64,000 nucleotides of DNA from Paenibacillus sp. (GTDB lineage: Bacteria > Bacillota > Bacilli > Paenibacillales > YIM-B00363), in the NCBI RefSeq assembly GCF_031177825.1, contig NZ_JAPSKE010000017.1, positions 1 through 64,000 of the forward strand. The letters are read 5' to 3'. Below, in pieces: positions 40,956 to 49,567 of the stretch (position 1 is its first letter; each line of letters starts with the position of its first letter). The notes below the pieces were generated by a model. That model was not told the origin of the DNA. It did no database searches and saw nothing but the letters and a program-made list of their open reading frames with translations. Position numbers and translations under genes: made by a program.

Positions 40956-42065
40956 TCATCTCCATGCGTTGATATAAAATTTTTGGACGGATTCGCATAT
41001 ATCCTTAATTTCGTAACCGCTATTGCGCACCAATTGAGCCGTATCCCGCCGTTCGACAGCGGGCTGCAAGATTTTGCACGTCCACTCGGCGATGTCGTTC
41101 AATGCTGCGTATTCGATTAGTCCGGCGCCGAAATCCGCTTCTTTCGTAATCGTATCCGAAATCACGCAGCGCAACCCCGCCGACTGCGCCTCGACGAGCG
41201 TTACCGGCAGCCCTTCATACAAGGAAGGGAGAACGAAAACATCTATCGCCTGCATGATCCGCTGCACGTCGTCGCGCACCCCCAAGAATCGAACGTTCGG
41301 CCTGACGCCGAGAAGATCGGCCTTCCGTTCCATCTCCTGGCGAAGCTCGCCGTCGCCCGCCAGCGCCAATACGGCGTTCTTCTGCCGTTGGCTGATTTCC
41401 GCAAAGACGTCCAATAGGAACGTGTGATTTTTCACCTTGCGAAAGCTGCCGATATGCCCGATCACGAATGCATCGGAATGCAAACCGAGCTCCGCCCTCG
41501 TCTTCGCCCTGGCGTTCGGATCGAAGGAGAACTCGGAGGCCGCGACGCCGTTGCGCAGCAGCGTCATCCTCCCGCTCCTTGCGATCCCGTCGCCGAACAG
41601 ATACTCCCCCGCCCTCGAAGAGCAAGCGAAATAATGGTTTGCGTTACGGGGGAGAAGCTTCCTTGCATAGCCTTGGAAATATAGCTTCTTCACCAGAGGA
41701 TACATCGGGTAACTCGTATGGCTATGCGCGATTCGCACGGGCACCTTGGCTTTCTTAGCCGAACGAAGTATGATTCCGCTCGCTTCGTTCATGTGAGAAT
41801 GAACGATCTTGTATTCCGGATGCTCGCGGAAAAATCGATCCAGCGCTCTTACATAAGCGAAATGTCCGGAGCCGATTCCGTAAGGCACGCGGAAGATGCG
41901 CCCGCCCAACTCCAAGATTTCCTCTTCGAACGCTCCCGGAGTCGGTCGATGAACCAGGAAATCGAATTGGATCCTCGACCGGTCGATGTTCCGATAGAGA
42001 TTCATAATTAACGTTTCCGCGCCGCCGCGGTTCATGTTTCCAATGGCATGTAGAATTCGAATCAC
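40956..42065 (-). CDS. GT4 family glycosyltransferase (EpsF-like)
   Basis: A 369-residue GT-B enzyme. The start is GTG 42065 after GGGAGGCGG, giving VIRILHAIGNMNRGGAETLI. Further motifs are IVHSHMNEASGIILR, GHIGSFRKVKNHTFLLDVFA and the E-x7-E region LPSLYEGLPVTLVEAQSAGL. It is a paralogue of the GT4 at 37831. A hairpin with a T-run lies between it and the upstream epimerase gene (42083-42113), so its expression may be partly attenuated. Confidence 0.92.
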   Translation of the reverse strand: MIRILHAIGNMNRGGAETLIMNLYRNIDRSRIQFDFLVHRPTPGAFEEEILELGGRIFRVPYGIGSGHFAYVRALDRFFREHPEYKIVHSHMNEASGIILRSAKKAKVPVRIAHSHTSYPMYPLVKKLYFQGYARKLLPRNANHYFACSSRAGEYLFGDGIARSGRMTLLRNGVAASEFSFDPNARAKTRAELGLHSDAFVIGHIGSFRKVKNHTFLLDVFAEISQRQKNAVLALAGDGELRQEMERKADLLGVRPNVRFLGVRDDVQRIMQAIDVFVLPSLYEGLPVTLVEAQSAGLRCVISDTITKEADFGAGLIEYAALNDIAEWTCKILQPAVERRDTAQLVRNSGYEIKDICESVQKFYINAWR

Positions 42066-42082
42066 GACTCGCTCCGCCTCCC

Positions 42083-42113
42083 GCGAAAAAAAAGAAACCC
42101 TCCGCCGGCGGAG
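42083..42113 (-). terminator. Internal intrinsic terminator in the EPS operon
   Basis: On the minus strand CTCCG-CCGG-CGGAG followed by GGTTTCTTTTTTTT, directly after the epimerase stop and before the next gene's ribosome site. The stem is short but the T-run is strong. Processive antitermination by the upstream EAR-like RNA would be expected to overcome it. Confidence 0.6.
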
Positions 42114-42115
42114 AG

Positions 42116-43096
42116 TTATCCGAGATATTGTTTGTACCAGCTTACCGATTGTTCGAAGCCGCGTTCGAACCCCCAGGAAGGTTCGTAGCCGAGCAGGCGA
42201 CGGGCTCTCGAAATATCGGCCAGCGAATGCATGATATCTCCCGAACGCTGTTGACCGTATACGGGCGATACCTCGAGCTCCAGCAGCTCGCACATTTTCC
42301 GATACATTTGATTTACAGTGTATTTTTCCCCATAGGCGATGTTATACGACTGACCGCAAGCTTCGTCCGGAGCCGCGCATGCCTTGAGATTGGCTTCGAT
42401 CACATTCTCGATGTAGGTGAAATCCCGGCTTTGCTCCCCGTCCCCGTTGATCGTTGGCGGTTCGCCCGCCAGCAGCTTCTTCGCGAACAAAGGAATGACC
42501 GCCGCATACTGGGAGTAGGGATCTTGTCTACGGCCGAACACGTTAAAGTAGCGTAAGCCGATGCACCCAAGACCGTACAAGCGGGAGTACACCGCTCCGT
42601 AATGCTCGTTCACCCGCTTGGTGACCGCGTAAGGAGAGAGCAGCCCGCCTTCCTCTCCTTCCCGCTTCGGCAGCGCGCTCGAATCGCCGTACACGGAAGA
42701 GGAAGACGCGAATACAAACCTCTTCACCGTCCCGGCTCGCCGCGCCGCCTCCATCATGTGAAGCGTTCCTTGAATATTATTTTCTTCGTATAAGAGCGGG
42801 TACTCTACGGAGCGCGGAACCGACCCGAGCGCAGCCTGATGGAGGACGAATTCGACGCCCTCGCAGGAAGCCGCGCAGACGTCGAAATCGCGGATGTCGC
42901 CCTCGATGAAGGCGAAGCTTGGATTTCCGGCGAACGCCTCGACGTTTTCCCGTTTCCCCGTGGACAGGTTATCCAGCCCCCTAACCCTCATCCCCATTCC
43001 TAGCAGAACCTCCACTAGGTTCGATCCGATGAAGCCGGCCGCTCCGGTGACAAGGAATGTCGTCCCCTCCCGAAAACTTACGTCGCGATATCCCAA
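42116..43096 (-). CDS. UDP-N-acetylhexosamine 4-epimerase (WbpP-like)
   Basis: A 326-residue extended short-chain dehydrogenase. NAD site LVTGAAGFIGSNLVEVLL, the HQAALGSVPRSVEYPL segment typical of WbpP-type UDP-GlcNAc/GalNAc(A) epimerases, FASSSSVYGD, catalytic SPYAVTK and RYFNVFGRRQDP. It lies next to the UDP-HexNAc dehydrogenase gene (3 nt), so the pair probably gives UDP-GalNAcA, as WbpP/WbpO or TviB/TviC do. No ribosome consensus is strong; the start at 43096 is the only sensible one. Confidence 0.92.
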   Translation of the reverse strand: MGYRDVSFREGTTFLVTGAAGFIGSNLVEVLLGMGMRVRGLDNLSTGKRENVEAFAGNPSFAFIEGDIRDFDVCAASCEGVEFVLHQAALGSVPRSVEYPLLYEENNIQGTLHMMEAARRAGTVKRFVFASSSSVYGDSSALPKREGEEGGLLSPYAVTKRVNEHYGAVYSRLYGLGCIGLRYFNVFGRRQDPYSQYAAVIPLFAKKLLAGEPPTINGDGEQSRDFTYIENVIEANLKACAAPDEACGQSYNIAYGEKYTVNQMYRKMCELLELEVSPVYGQQRSGDIMHSLADISRARRLLGYEPSWGFERGFEQSVSWYKQYLG

Positions 43097-43099
43097 GAG

Positions 43100-44443
43100 C
43101 TACAACCTCCAATATTTAAATCCGTCCGCTTCGGCGGCCGTTCTATTAAATACGCCCTTCACATCGATGAGCACATTGCGTCCCTGCTTCAGTCGGCTGC
43201 GCAACTCGTCTAAGGACATCGTCACGAATTCCTTGTGATTGACGGCGAGGATGACCGCGTCTACCTGCGGAATCTCCGCAGAGAGCTCGAACCCGTACTC
43301 CCGCCACACCTCGTAAGGGTCCGCATGGGGATCCGTTACATAGGTAGAGATTCCGTAGTCCTCGAGCTCGCGAATGATATCGATCGCTTTCGAATTGCGG
43401 ACGTCGGGAACGTTTTCTTTGAACGTGATCCCCATGACCAGCACCTTCGCGCCATGAATCGGGCAATGATCCCGAATTAATTGCTTCACCACATTTTCCG
43501 CTACGTACTTCCCCATGTTGTCGTTAATGCGGCGGCCGGCCAAAATGACCTCGGGATGATAACCGACCTCCTGGGCCTTGAACGTCAAGTAATAGGGATC
43601 GACGCCGATGCAATGCCCGCCGACGAGTCCCGGACGGAAATCGAGGAAGTTCCACTTGGTGCCTGCCGCTCGAAGCACCTCGTGCGTATCGATCCCCATA
43701 CGGTTGAAAATAATGGCCAGCTCGTTGACGAAGGCGATATTAATATCTCTTTGCGCGTTCTCGATCACCTTCGCCGCTTCGGCTACCTTAATCGAAGGAG
43801 CTTTGTAAATTCCGGCCTCCACGACCAACTCGTATACATCGCCGATATACCCCAAGCTTTCCTCGTCCATACCGGCTACGATCTTCGTAATGCTCTCGAG
43901 TCGGTGCACTTTATCTCCGGGGTTAATTCGTTCGGGAGAGTACCCTACCTTGAAATCGATGCCGCATGCGAACCCGGATTCCGCTTCGAGAATCGGAACG
44001 CATACCTCCTCCGTAACCCCTGGGTACACGGTCGACTCGTACACGATGACCGTTCCTCTGGACATGTGCCGCCCGACGATTCTGCTGGTCGCGACCATCG
44101 CGTGCAAATCCGGATTGTTATGTTGATCGATCGGAGTAGGAACGGCCACGATGATGAAATTGGCTTGCCCGATTTCGCTCGGATCGCTTGTAAACCGAAT
44201 GGAGGAATGGCGCAACGCTTCGCTGCCTACTTCGTTCGTGACGTCGATCCCCTGCCGATACCGCTCGACCTTCTCTTCGTCGATGTCGAAACCGATAACG
44301 GCCGTCTTCTTGGCGAAGGCCACGGCCAGCGGAAGTCCGACATAACCGAGCCCGATTACTGCGATATGGACGTTATCGACTTTCCGTCTCCCCGCCGGAC
44401 GGTATGTATTGGCCTGCCCGATCTCCAATTCTTCTATCATCAT
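43100..44443 (-). CDS. UDP-N-acetylhexosamine 6-dehydrogenase (TviB/WbpO-like)
   Basis: A 447-residue nucleotide-sugar dehydrogenase. NAD site IAVIGLGYVGLPLAVAFA, VPTPIDQHNNPDL, the substrate helix GYSPERINPGD and the catalytic Cys in VGGHCIGVDPYYLT. It oxidises C6 of UDP-GlcNAc or UDP-GalNAc to the uronic acid, making the EPS acidic. ATG 44443 (ATGATG) follows GGGAG by 5 nt. The N-terminus overlaps the GT4 gene end by 71 nt. Confidence 0.92.
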   Translation of the reverse strand: MMIEELEIGQANTYRPAGRRKVDNVHIAVIGLGYVGLPLAVAFAKKTAVIGFDIDEEKVERYRQGIDVTNEVGSEALRHSSIRFTSDPSEIGQANFIIVAVPTPIDQHNNPDLHAMVATSRIVGRHMSRGTVIVYESTVYPGVTEEVCVPILEAESGFACGIDFKVGYSPERINPGDKVHRLESITKIVAGMDEESLGYIGDVYELVVEAGIYKAPSIKVAEAAKVIENAQRDINIAFVNELAIIFNRMGIDTHEVLRAAGTKWNFLDFRPGLVGGHCIGVDPYYLTFKAQEVGYHPEVILAGRRINDNMGKYVAENVVKQLIRDHCPIHGAKVLVMGITFKENVPDVRNSKAIDIIRELEDYGISTYVTDPHADPYEVWREYGFELSAEIPQVDAVILAVNHKEFVTMSLDELRSRLKQGRNVLIDVKGVFNRTAAEADGFKYWRL

Positions 44444-45563
44444 GAACACTCCCATTCATTGAATTCAGATCCATCGCCGCCAAGATCGACTCATTCACTT
44501 TCCGGACGTCGTACTTGTCGCGGCATATCGCCAAGCTGGCCTTCGCCATCTTCATCGCCTCGTTCGGATGGCCGATCACCCACCGCAGCTTCTCCGCCAA
44601 CGGCTCGACGGTCTTCGCCGGTACGAGGAACCCGTTCATCCCGTCGACCACCGTCTCCCGACACCCGGGAACATCGGTTGTAATGACCGGCCTGCCCATA
44701 GCCATCGCCTCAAGGACGGTACGAGGCGTTCCTTCGCGGTAGGAGGGGAGAACATACACCGAACATGCCGCAAGATAAGGCCTAACGTCTTTCGTCTCCC
44801 CGAGATACTCGACGGTTCCGTCATCGACATACGGCCGAATGTCTTCCATCGACAAGGCGTTCGGATTTACGTCGAACGGTCCCAACAATTGAAAGCGAGC
44901 TTCGGGGAACGATGCCTTGACCCTTCTTGCCGCCTCGAGGTATTCCAGCACGCCCTTATCCTTCAGGATGCGGCAGATCATGAGAAAGATCGGCCGATCG
45001 GGGAGCGGCGCGCTGGCGAACTTCTCCAAGTTGACCCCGGAGCCGTGGATCAACACGCATTTCGACTTGCCGACCAGGCCGGCCCGAATGAATTCCCCCC
45101 GGTCGTCGGGATTCTGGAAAAACACTTTCGTACTGCATTTCAGCCCTACATAGTAAATCATCTTGCTGATATTTCGGATGACGTACGCCTTCGCGCCGTT
45201 CGCCAGAAATACGTAGCCCAATCCGGTAACCATTGAAAACACGCGCTTGACGCCGGACAGTCGCGCAGCGATCGACCCGTAGATGACGGGTTTCATCGTG
45301 TATCCGAACACGACGTCGGGTTTCTGCGCTTTGATCAGCCCTATCATCCTCCGAATCAAAGCAAGATCGCTCAGCGGATTTATCCCCGTCCTGTCGAAGG
45401 CCAATCGGACGAAGGTAGCTCCTAATGCCGCCACCTCTTCCTCGAACCCCGCCTCCGGACCGACCGCGACGACCTCGTGACCTCGCGCGACCATCTCTCG
45501 AATGAAGTCGCCGCGGAAATTGATTAACGACGGAGTATACCCTGCCAAAATTAGGATTTTCAT
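44373..45563 (-). CDS. GT4 family glycosyltransferase (PglA/EpsD-like)
   Basis: A 396-residue GT-B enzyme. It starts ILILAGYTPSLINFRGDFIR, has GYTMKPVIYGSIAARLSGVK and VTGLGYVF (typical of PglA/EpsD-type GalNAc transferases acting on diNAc-bacillosaminyl-PP-undecaprenol), and the E-x7-E region LPSYREGTPRTVLEAMAMGR. It probably adds the second sugar. The C-terminal tail overlaps the dehydrogenase gene. It lies 28 nt after epsC. Confidence 0.92.
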   Translation of the reverse strand: MKILILAGYTPSLINFRGDFIREMVARGHEVVAVGPEAGFEEEVAALGATFVRLAFDRTGINPLSDLALIRRMIGLIKAQKPDVVFGYTMKPVIYGSIAARLSGVKRVFSMVTGLGYVFLANGAKAYVIRNISKMIYYVGLKCSTKVFFQNPDDRGEFIRAGLVGKSKCVLIHGSGVNLEKFASAPLPDRPIFLMICRILKDKGVLEYLEAARRVKASFPEARFQLLGPFDVNPNALSMEDIRPYVDDGTVEYLGETKDVRPYLAACSVYVLPSYREGTPRTVLEAMAMGRPVITTDVPGCRETVVDGMNGFLVPAKTVEPLAEKLRWVIGHPNEAMKMAKASLAICRDKYDVRKVNESILAAMDLNSMNGSVHDDRRIGDRAGQYIPSGGETESR

Positions 45564-45591
45564 CCCCCGTTCGCCCTCTCCGTACGCCCGC

Positions 45592-47418
45592 TCAGCTTGG
45601 AATCGATAATAATTCTTTAGCCGCGAGCTTATTGTTTGCCAGGTCTAGCAAGGCTTTTCTGATTTCCGAGGCTTCCATGCTCGGGTATGCGGCGATCAAA
45701 TCCTCGATCTCTTCTATGTAAAGACTGGAGGTCTTTCCTACGTATATTTTCGGATAAACCTGTTGCTCCAGCACCTCGTCCTTCTTAAGCAATTCCTCGA
45801 ACAGCTTCTCCCCCGGCCGAATTCCCGTAAACTCGATCCCCGTCTCTTCCACGGAGTTCCCGGACAACTTAATCATGTTCATCGCAAGATCCACGATTTT
45901 GACCGGTTCGCCCATGTCGAGCACGAAGATTTCCCCGCCTTTCGCCAGAGCTCCAGCTTGAATGACCAGCCGGGATGCCTCCGGTATGGTCATGAAGTAT
46001 CGAACCATATCGGGATGCGTGACCGTGACGGGACCTCCTCTTTCGATCTGCTTCTTAAACAGGGGGATGACGCTGCCCCGGCTCCCCAGCACATTCCCGA
46101 AACGGACGGCGACGAACTTCGTGTTGCCGACCGTATCCATATGCTGAACGATCATTTCCGCCAACCGTTTGCTCGCTCCCATGACGCTCGTCGGGTTTAC
46201 CGCTTTATCCGTGGAGATCATGACGAAGGTGTCGACCCCGTATCGCCCGGCCGCCTTGGCCACGTTCATCGTACCGAGGATGTTGTTCTTGATCGCTTCC
46301 TCCGGGTTCCGTTCCATTAGCGGCACATGCTTGTGCGCGGCTGCATGGTACACCACGTCCGGACGATAATGCTGCATGACTTTCATCATTTTTTTCGCGT
46401 CTTGGATGTCCGCGATCTCCGTCACGATTTGAATCGAAGAGGCGGGAACCGTTTCCCGCAGCGCCATTTCGATCGCGTAGATGCTGTTCTCGCCGTGTCC
46501 CAGAAGAACCAGCGTTCTTGGATGGAACTTGGCGACCTGCCTGCAAATTTCCGAACCGATAGAACCGCCTGCGCCGGTAACCAATACGACTCTGTCGGTG
46601 ACGTATTCCGAGATGCCTTCGATATCCAGTTCGATCGGCTCCCGTCCCAGTAGGTCTTCGACCTGCACGTCGCGGAATTGGCTGACGGAAACTTTCCCCG
46701 TAACCAAATCCTCGAGCATCGGGAGAATCTTCGTTTTGGCTGTCGTCTTTACGCATTCCTGGAAAATGGTATTGATCCCCTTCCGACCTAACGAAGGGAT
46801 CGCGATGATGATGTTCTCGATGGCCATGCGCTGAACCGTTGCCTCGATGTGGCTCACGCCGCCGATCACGGGGATCCCCATAATATCCAACCGATGTTTA
46901 TTTGCGTCGTCATCGATGAACGCTACGGGCAGCAACTCCGAATCCTTATTGTTTAAGAGTTGTCTAGCGACCATCGTTCCGGCCGAACCGGCTCCGACGA
47001 TCAATGTCCGATTCTTGTTTTGCACTTTCGGGTAACGGGCGTCCCGGTAAATTCTCCACGCCAGACGAGATCCGCCGATAAACAGCATGTGGAGCATCCA
47101 CGTTATGGCGAGAATCCGAATGTAAACGTCCTGGACGATGAGGAGCTGGATAAGAGCGGCTGTCGCGATGGAAAAGCTTACGGACTTGACGATGATGAGC
47201 ATCTCGCCGAAGCTGGCGTATTCCCAGGCTTTCTTGTAAAGCTTGTATCTGTACGCGAAAAAGTGGTGACTGACCATCAACGTCAACGAACTGACGAGCA
47301 GCGGCGCCGTGACGTCGTTCGATCCGACGTCGATTAAGAATCGGCTGATGAATACGGCGCTCAGAACGATGACTGAATCGATAAGGATCAACAACGAAAA
47401 TCGCTTCCGGTATGTCAA
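45592..47418 (-). CDS. epsC: UDP-GlcNAc 4,6-dehydratase EpsC/PglF
   Basis: A 608-residue enzyme with four N-terminal membrane helices (1-110), a first Rossmann domain (LIVGAGSAGTMVARQLL) and the catalytic dehydratase domain (VLVTGAGGSIGSEICRQVAK, AAAHKHVPLMERNP, STDKAVNPTSVMGASKR, where Met replaces the usual catalytic Tyr as in PglF/FlaA1-like long forms). It makes UDP-4-keto-6-deoxy-GlcNAc, first step to bacillosamine. The start is TTG 47418, 7 nt after AAGGAGG. It is first gene of the main EPS unit, behind an EAR-like RNA and a SinR-type promoter. Confidence 0.95.
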   Translation of the reverse strand: MTYRKRFSLLILIDSVIVLSAVFISRFLIDVGSNDVTAPLLVSSLTLMVSHHFFAYRYKLYKKAWEYASFGEMLIIVKSVSFSIATAALIQLLIVQDVYIRILAITWMLHMLFIGGSRLAWRIYRDARYPKVQNKNRTLIVGAGSAGTMVARQLLNNKDSELLPVAFIDDDANKHRLDIMGIPVIGGVSHIEATVQRMAIENIIIAIPSLGRKGINTIFQECVKTTAKTKILPMLEDLVTGKVSVSQFRDVQVEDLLGREPIELDIEGISEYVTDRVVLVTGAGGSIGSEICRQVAKFHPRTLVLLGHGENSIYAIEMALRETVPASSIQIVTEIADIQDAKKMMKVMQHYRPDVVYHAAAHKHVPLMERNPEEAIKNNILGTMNVAKAAGRYGVDTFVMISTDKAVNPTSVMGASKRLAEMIVQHMDTVGNTKFVAVRFGNVLGSRGSVIPLFKKQIERGGPVTVTHPDMVRYFMTIPEASRLVIQAGALAKGGEIFVLDMGEPVKIVDLAMNMIKLSGNSVEETGIEFTGIRPGEKLFEELLKKDEVLEQQVYPKIYVGKTSSLYIEEIEDLIAAYPSMEASEIRKALLDLANNKLAAKELLSIPS

Positions 47419-47442
47419 TGGACTTCCTCCTTAACGGATTGG

Positions 47443-47498
47443 CTTAAATTTTTTAACCGCACGGTTTTCGAAAAAACCGTACGGTTAAAAAATTTAAG
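47443..47498. promoter_or_regulatory. 26-bp near-perfect hairpin directly before epsC
   Basis: CTTAAATTTTTTAACCG at one end is mirrored by CGGTTAAAAAATTTAAG at the other; arms of 26 nt with one mismatch enclose a TTCG-type 4-nt loop. It lies between the EAR-like RNA and the epsC ribosome site. As both flanks of the GC core are A or T runs inside the stem, it is not a classical terminator but may act as one in a shorter fold, or stabilise the mRNA. Confidence 0.7.
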
Positions 47499-47499
47499 A

Positions 47500-47630
47500 A
47501 CAGGGCCATATGACCCTTATAGGGCATCGAACCCGTCCTCACGCCACACCCTTGACGACTTGCGTCTAAGGTCCCAAGACCCACAGCATGGCCGAGTGCC
47601 TCCGCTTGATAACGGTCAGGAGACATCACC
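47500..47630 (-). ncRNA. EAR (epsC) antitermination RNA element
   Basis: The minus-strand leader between the promoter and epsC contains a GC-rich segment with several complementary pairs. Examples are GGGTC-ATAT-GGCCC near its end and CTCCTGACCGTTATCAAGC followed by GGAGGCACTCGGCC. The eps-associated RNA of Bacillus lies immediately upstream of epsC and drives processive antitermination through long eps operons. Position, size (about 130 nt) and the presence of an internal terminator downstream support the assignment. I match it by position and remembered motif style, not by alignment. Confidence 0.7.
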
Positions 47631-47639
47631 GAAGGTGCT

Positions 47640-47655
47640 GTTCTCAATTGAGAAC
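47640..47655. promoter_or_regulatory. Perfect 16-bp palindrome in the epsC leader
   Basis: GTTCTCAATTGAGAAC is perfectly self-complementary; each half differs from the SinR box GTTCTYT in one base. It lies about 45 nt downstream of the predicted start site, close to another degenerate site GTTCGCTATTCAGTAC (47678-47693). It may bind SinR weakly or be a 5' hairpin of the leader. Confidence 0.5.
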
Positions 47656-47703
47656 GAGCGAACAAAAAAAAGAGAATGTTCGCTATTCAGTACTCTTGAC
47701 CTA

Positions 47704-47732
47704 ATATTAGTTCTTTATAGTGAACATGTCAA
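47704..47732 (-). promoter_or_regulatory. epsC: epsC promoter with SinR-type operator filling the spacer
   Basis: On the minus strand TTGACA (47727-47732), 17 nt, TAATAT (47704-47709). The spacer is TGTTCACTATAAAGAAC: AAAGAAC is a perfect half-site and GTTCACT has one mismatch. It lies only 28 bp beyond the stop of the lasso exporter gene, with no terminator between, so lasso transcripts could read into eps. Confidence 0.75.
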
Positions 47733-47760
47733 CACATTTTAGCCCTCTCCTCCGCACCCC

Positions 47761-49548
47761 TCACATCGCCAGCTTCCGTTGATTGCCCAGCAGCACTTGG
47801 AACAGGCCGTCGGTCTCCTCCGAGAGCTGCGCGAAGGACCCGCGCTGCACGATTCGACCCTCGTCCAGGACCACGACTTGATCCGCGCTCCGGATGGTCG
47901 AGAAGCGATGGGCGATGACGATGACGGTCATGGTCCCCTTCAACGCTTCCAACGCCGACTGAATGTTCGTTTCGTTCTCCGCGTCGAGCGCGCTGGTCGC
48001 CTCGTCCATGATGAGGATCGACGGCTTCCGCAGCATCGCCCGGGCGAGGACGAGACGCTGCCGCTCCCCTCCCGACAGGCGGATGCCTCTATCGCCGATC
48101 GGGGTGTCGAGTCCGTCCGGAAGCTTCCGCACGAACGACGCCGCGGAAGCGAACTCCAACGCTTCCCACAGGTCGGCTTCCTTCGCGTCCGGCTGCGCCA
48201 GCATGAAGTTTTCCCGAATCGTGCCGCCGAATAAATATGGGTCTTGGGGCACATAACTGATCGAATTGCGCAGCTGTGGAATACCGGCTTCGTCCAACGG
48301 CCGGCCGTCGATCGACACCTGCCCCCGCTGAGGCCGGATCAATCCCATCAAGACGTCGATGAGCGTGCTTTTCCCCGCCCCGGAGCGTCCGACGATCGCC
48401 GTCATGCCGTTCGCCGGAATGAACAAGTTCACATGTTCCAACGCGCTGACTCCGTTGTCCTCTTCGTAGCGGAACGAGACGTCCCGGCACTCGACGCCGT
48501 GGGTCAGGGCGATCTTACCCGCGTTCGCGTCCGTCCTCTCGGAGGCGCGCTTGCATTCCTCCTGCAGCTCCGTCACGGACACGAAAGCCGGAAGGGCGGC
48601 AGCAAGCTGTTGCAGCGAGGCTTGCAAGCCCGTAAAGATCGGCCATAGCCGCGCGAAGATGACGACGACGATGAGCAATTGATCCAGCTGCGCATGAAAC
48701 GCGGTCGCCGAGACGTAAAGGAACGCCGAAATAAACAAGGTGGAGGCCGCTTTATAAAGAAAATCCGAACCGGACTTCATTCGGATATATCCCGCCGATT
48801 CCAACGTCATCTCCTTTACGAGCTTCCGATAGCCGTCCCACCGATAAGCGGTCAGATTGTTGCTTTTGATTTCCTTCATTCCGTTCAATTGATCCGTAAT
48901 TTCGGATAAATAAGCCTGTGCCAAGGTGGAGCTCTGTCCGCCCAAAGCTTTAGCCTTCTTAATATAGCGGTTGGAGAATACGGCTAGGACCGTGCCGCAT
49001 GCCAACACGAACGCGGTCACCCCGGGCGCGAGCCAGAACGCTAACCCGACCTGGATGACCATGAAGATAAGCGAGGCCGCCACCTGCATCACCAGGAAGG
49101 TGCCGTGAATGACGCGGGCCATTTCCATACTGAGCGCGTTCGTCAAGTCCGTCCGTTTCTTCCGAAGGAAGAACGGCCACTCGGCGTTCATGATTCCCCG
49201 GTACGTCTCCAGCCGGACATCTTCTCCGAACCGATTCATGAGCCGCACATTCCGGATCGTCACTGTGCGCTGAAGCGCGAATTGCCCCAGCATGACCGCC
49301 GCATATGCCGAAAGCACGATGCCTAAACTCGCTGCGGGAGGGAACGCGCCAAGCGCCTCGATCAGCGGCGTAAGCAGCGGAAGCTTCGCGGTCGTCTCGG
49401 TCAAGCCGCTGAGGCTGATCAGCGGGATGAGCAGGAACGTTCCGATGCCCGCGAACAAGCTGACCATGACCATACCGAAGAGGTGGTACCCCAGCTTTAG
49501 ACCTTCGGTCTCGATCAATCTTTTACATACGATGGCGATGGCTTTCAC
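47761..49548 (-). CDS. padeD: Lasso peptide ABC exporter (PadeD-like)
   Basis: A 595-residue half transporter: six membrane helices (1-310) and an ATPase domain with Walker A GRSGAGKST, signature LSGGERQR, Walker B SILIMDEATSALD and H-loop IAHRFS. There is no C39 peptidase domain, as usual for lasso exporters. It would export and confer immunity to the mature peptide. The GTG at 49548 lies 8 nt from AAGGGGG; a GTG 9 nt upstream is also possible. It is last gene of the lasso operon and is related to the exporter at 56590. Confidence 0.88.
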   Translation of the reverse strand: MKAIAIVCKRLIETEGLKLGYHLFGMVMVSLFAGIGTFLLIPLISLSGLTETTAKLPLLTPLIEALGAFPPAASLGIVLSAYAAVMLGQFALQRTVTIRNVRLMNRFGEDVRLETYRGIMNAEWPFFLRKKRTDLTNALSMEMARVIHGTFLVMQVAASLIFMVIQVGLAFWLAPGVTAFVLACGTVLAVFSNRYIKKAKALGGQSSTLAQAYLSEITDQLNGMKEIKSNNLTAYRWDGYRKLVKEMTLESAGYIRMKSGSDFLYKAASTLFISAFLYVSATAFHAQLDQLLIVVVIFARLWPIFTGLQASLQQLAAALPAFVSVTELQEECKRASERTDANAGKIALTHGVECRDVSFRYEEDNGVSALEHVNLFIPANGMTAIVGRSGAGKSTLIDVLMGLIRPQRGQVSIDGRPLDEAGIPQLRNSISYVPQDPYLFGGTIRENFMLAQPDAKEADLWEALEFASAASFVRKLPDGLDTPIGDRGIRLSGGERQRLVLARAMLRKPSILIMDEATSALDAENETNIQSALEALKGTMTVIVIAHRFSTIRSADQVVVLDEGRIVQRGSFAQLSEETDGLFQVLLGNQRKLAM

Positions 49549-49567
49549 CAAGCCCACCCCCTTAGCG

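Noticed and set aside
47443..47498. The 26-bp hairpin as a classical intrinsic terminator
   Set aside because: No free U-run follows the 3' arm; the A/T runs are within the stem.
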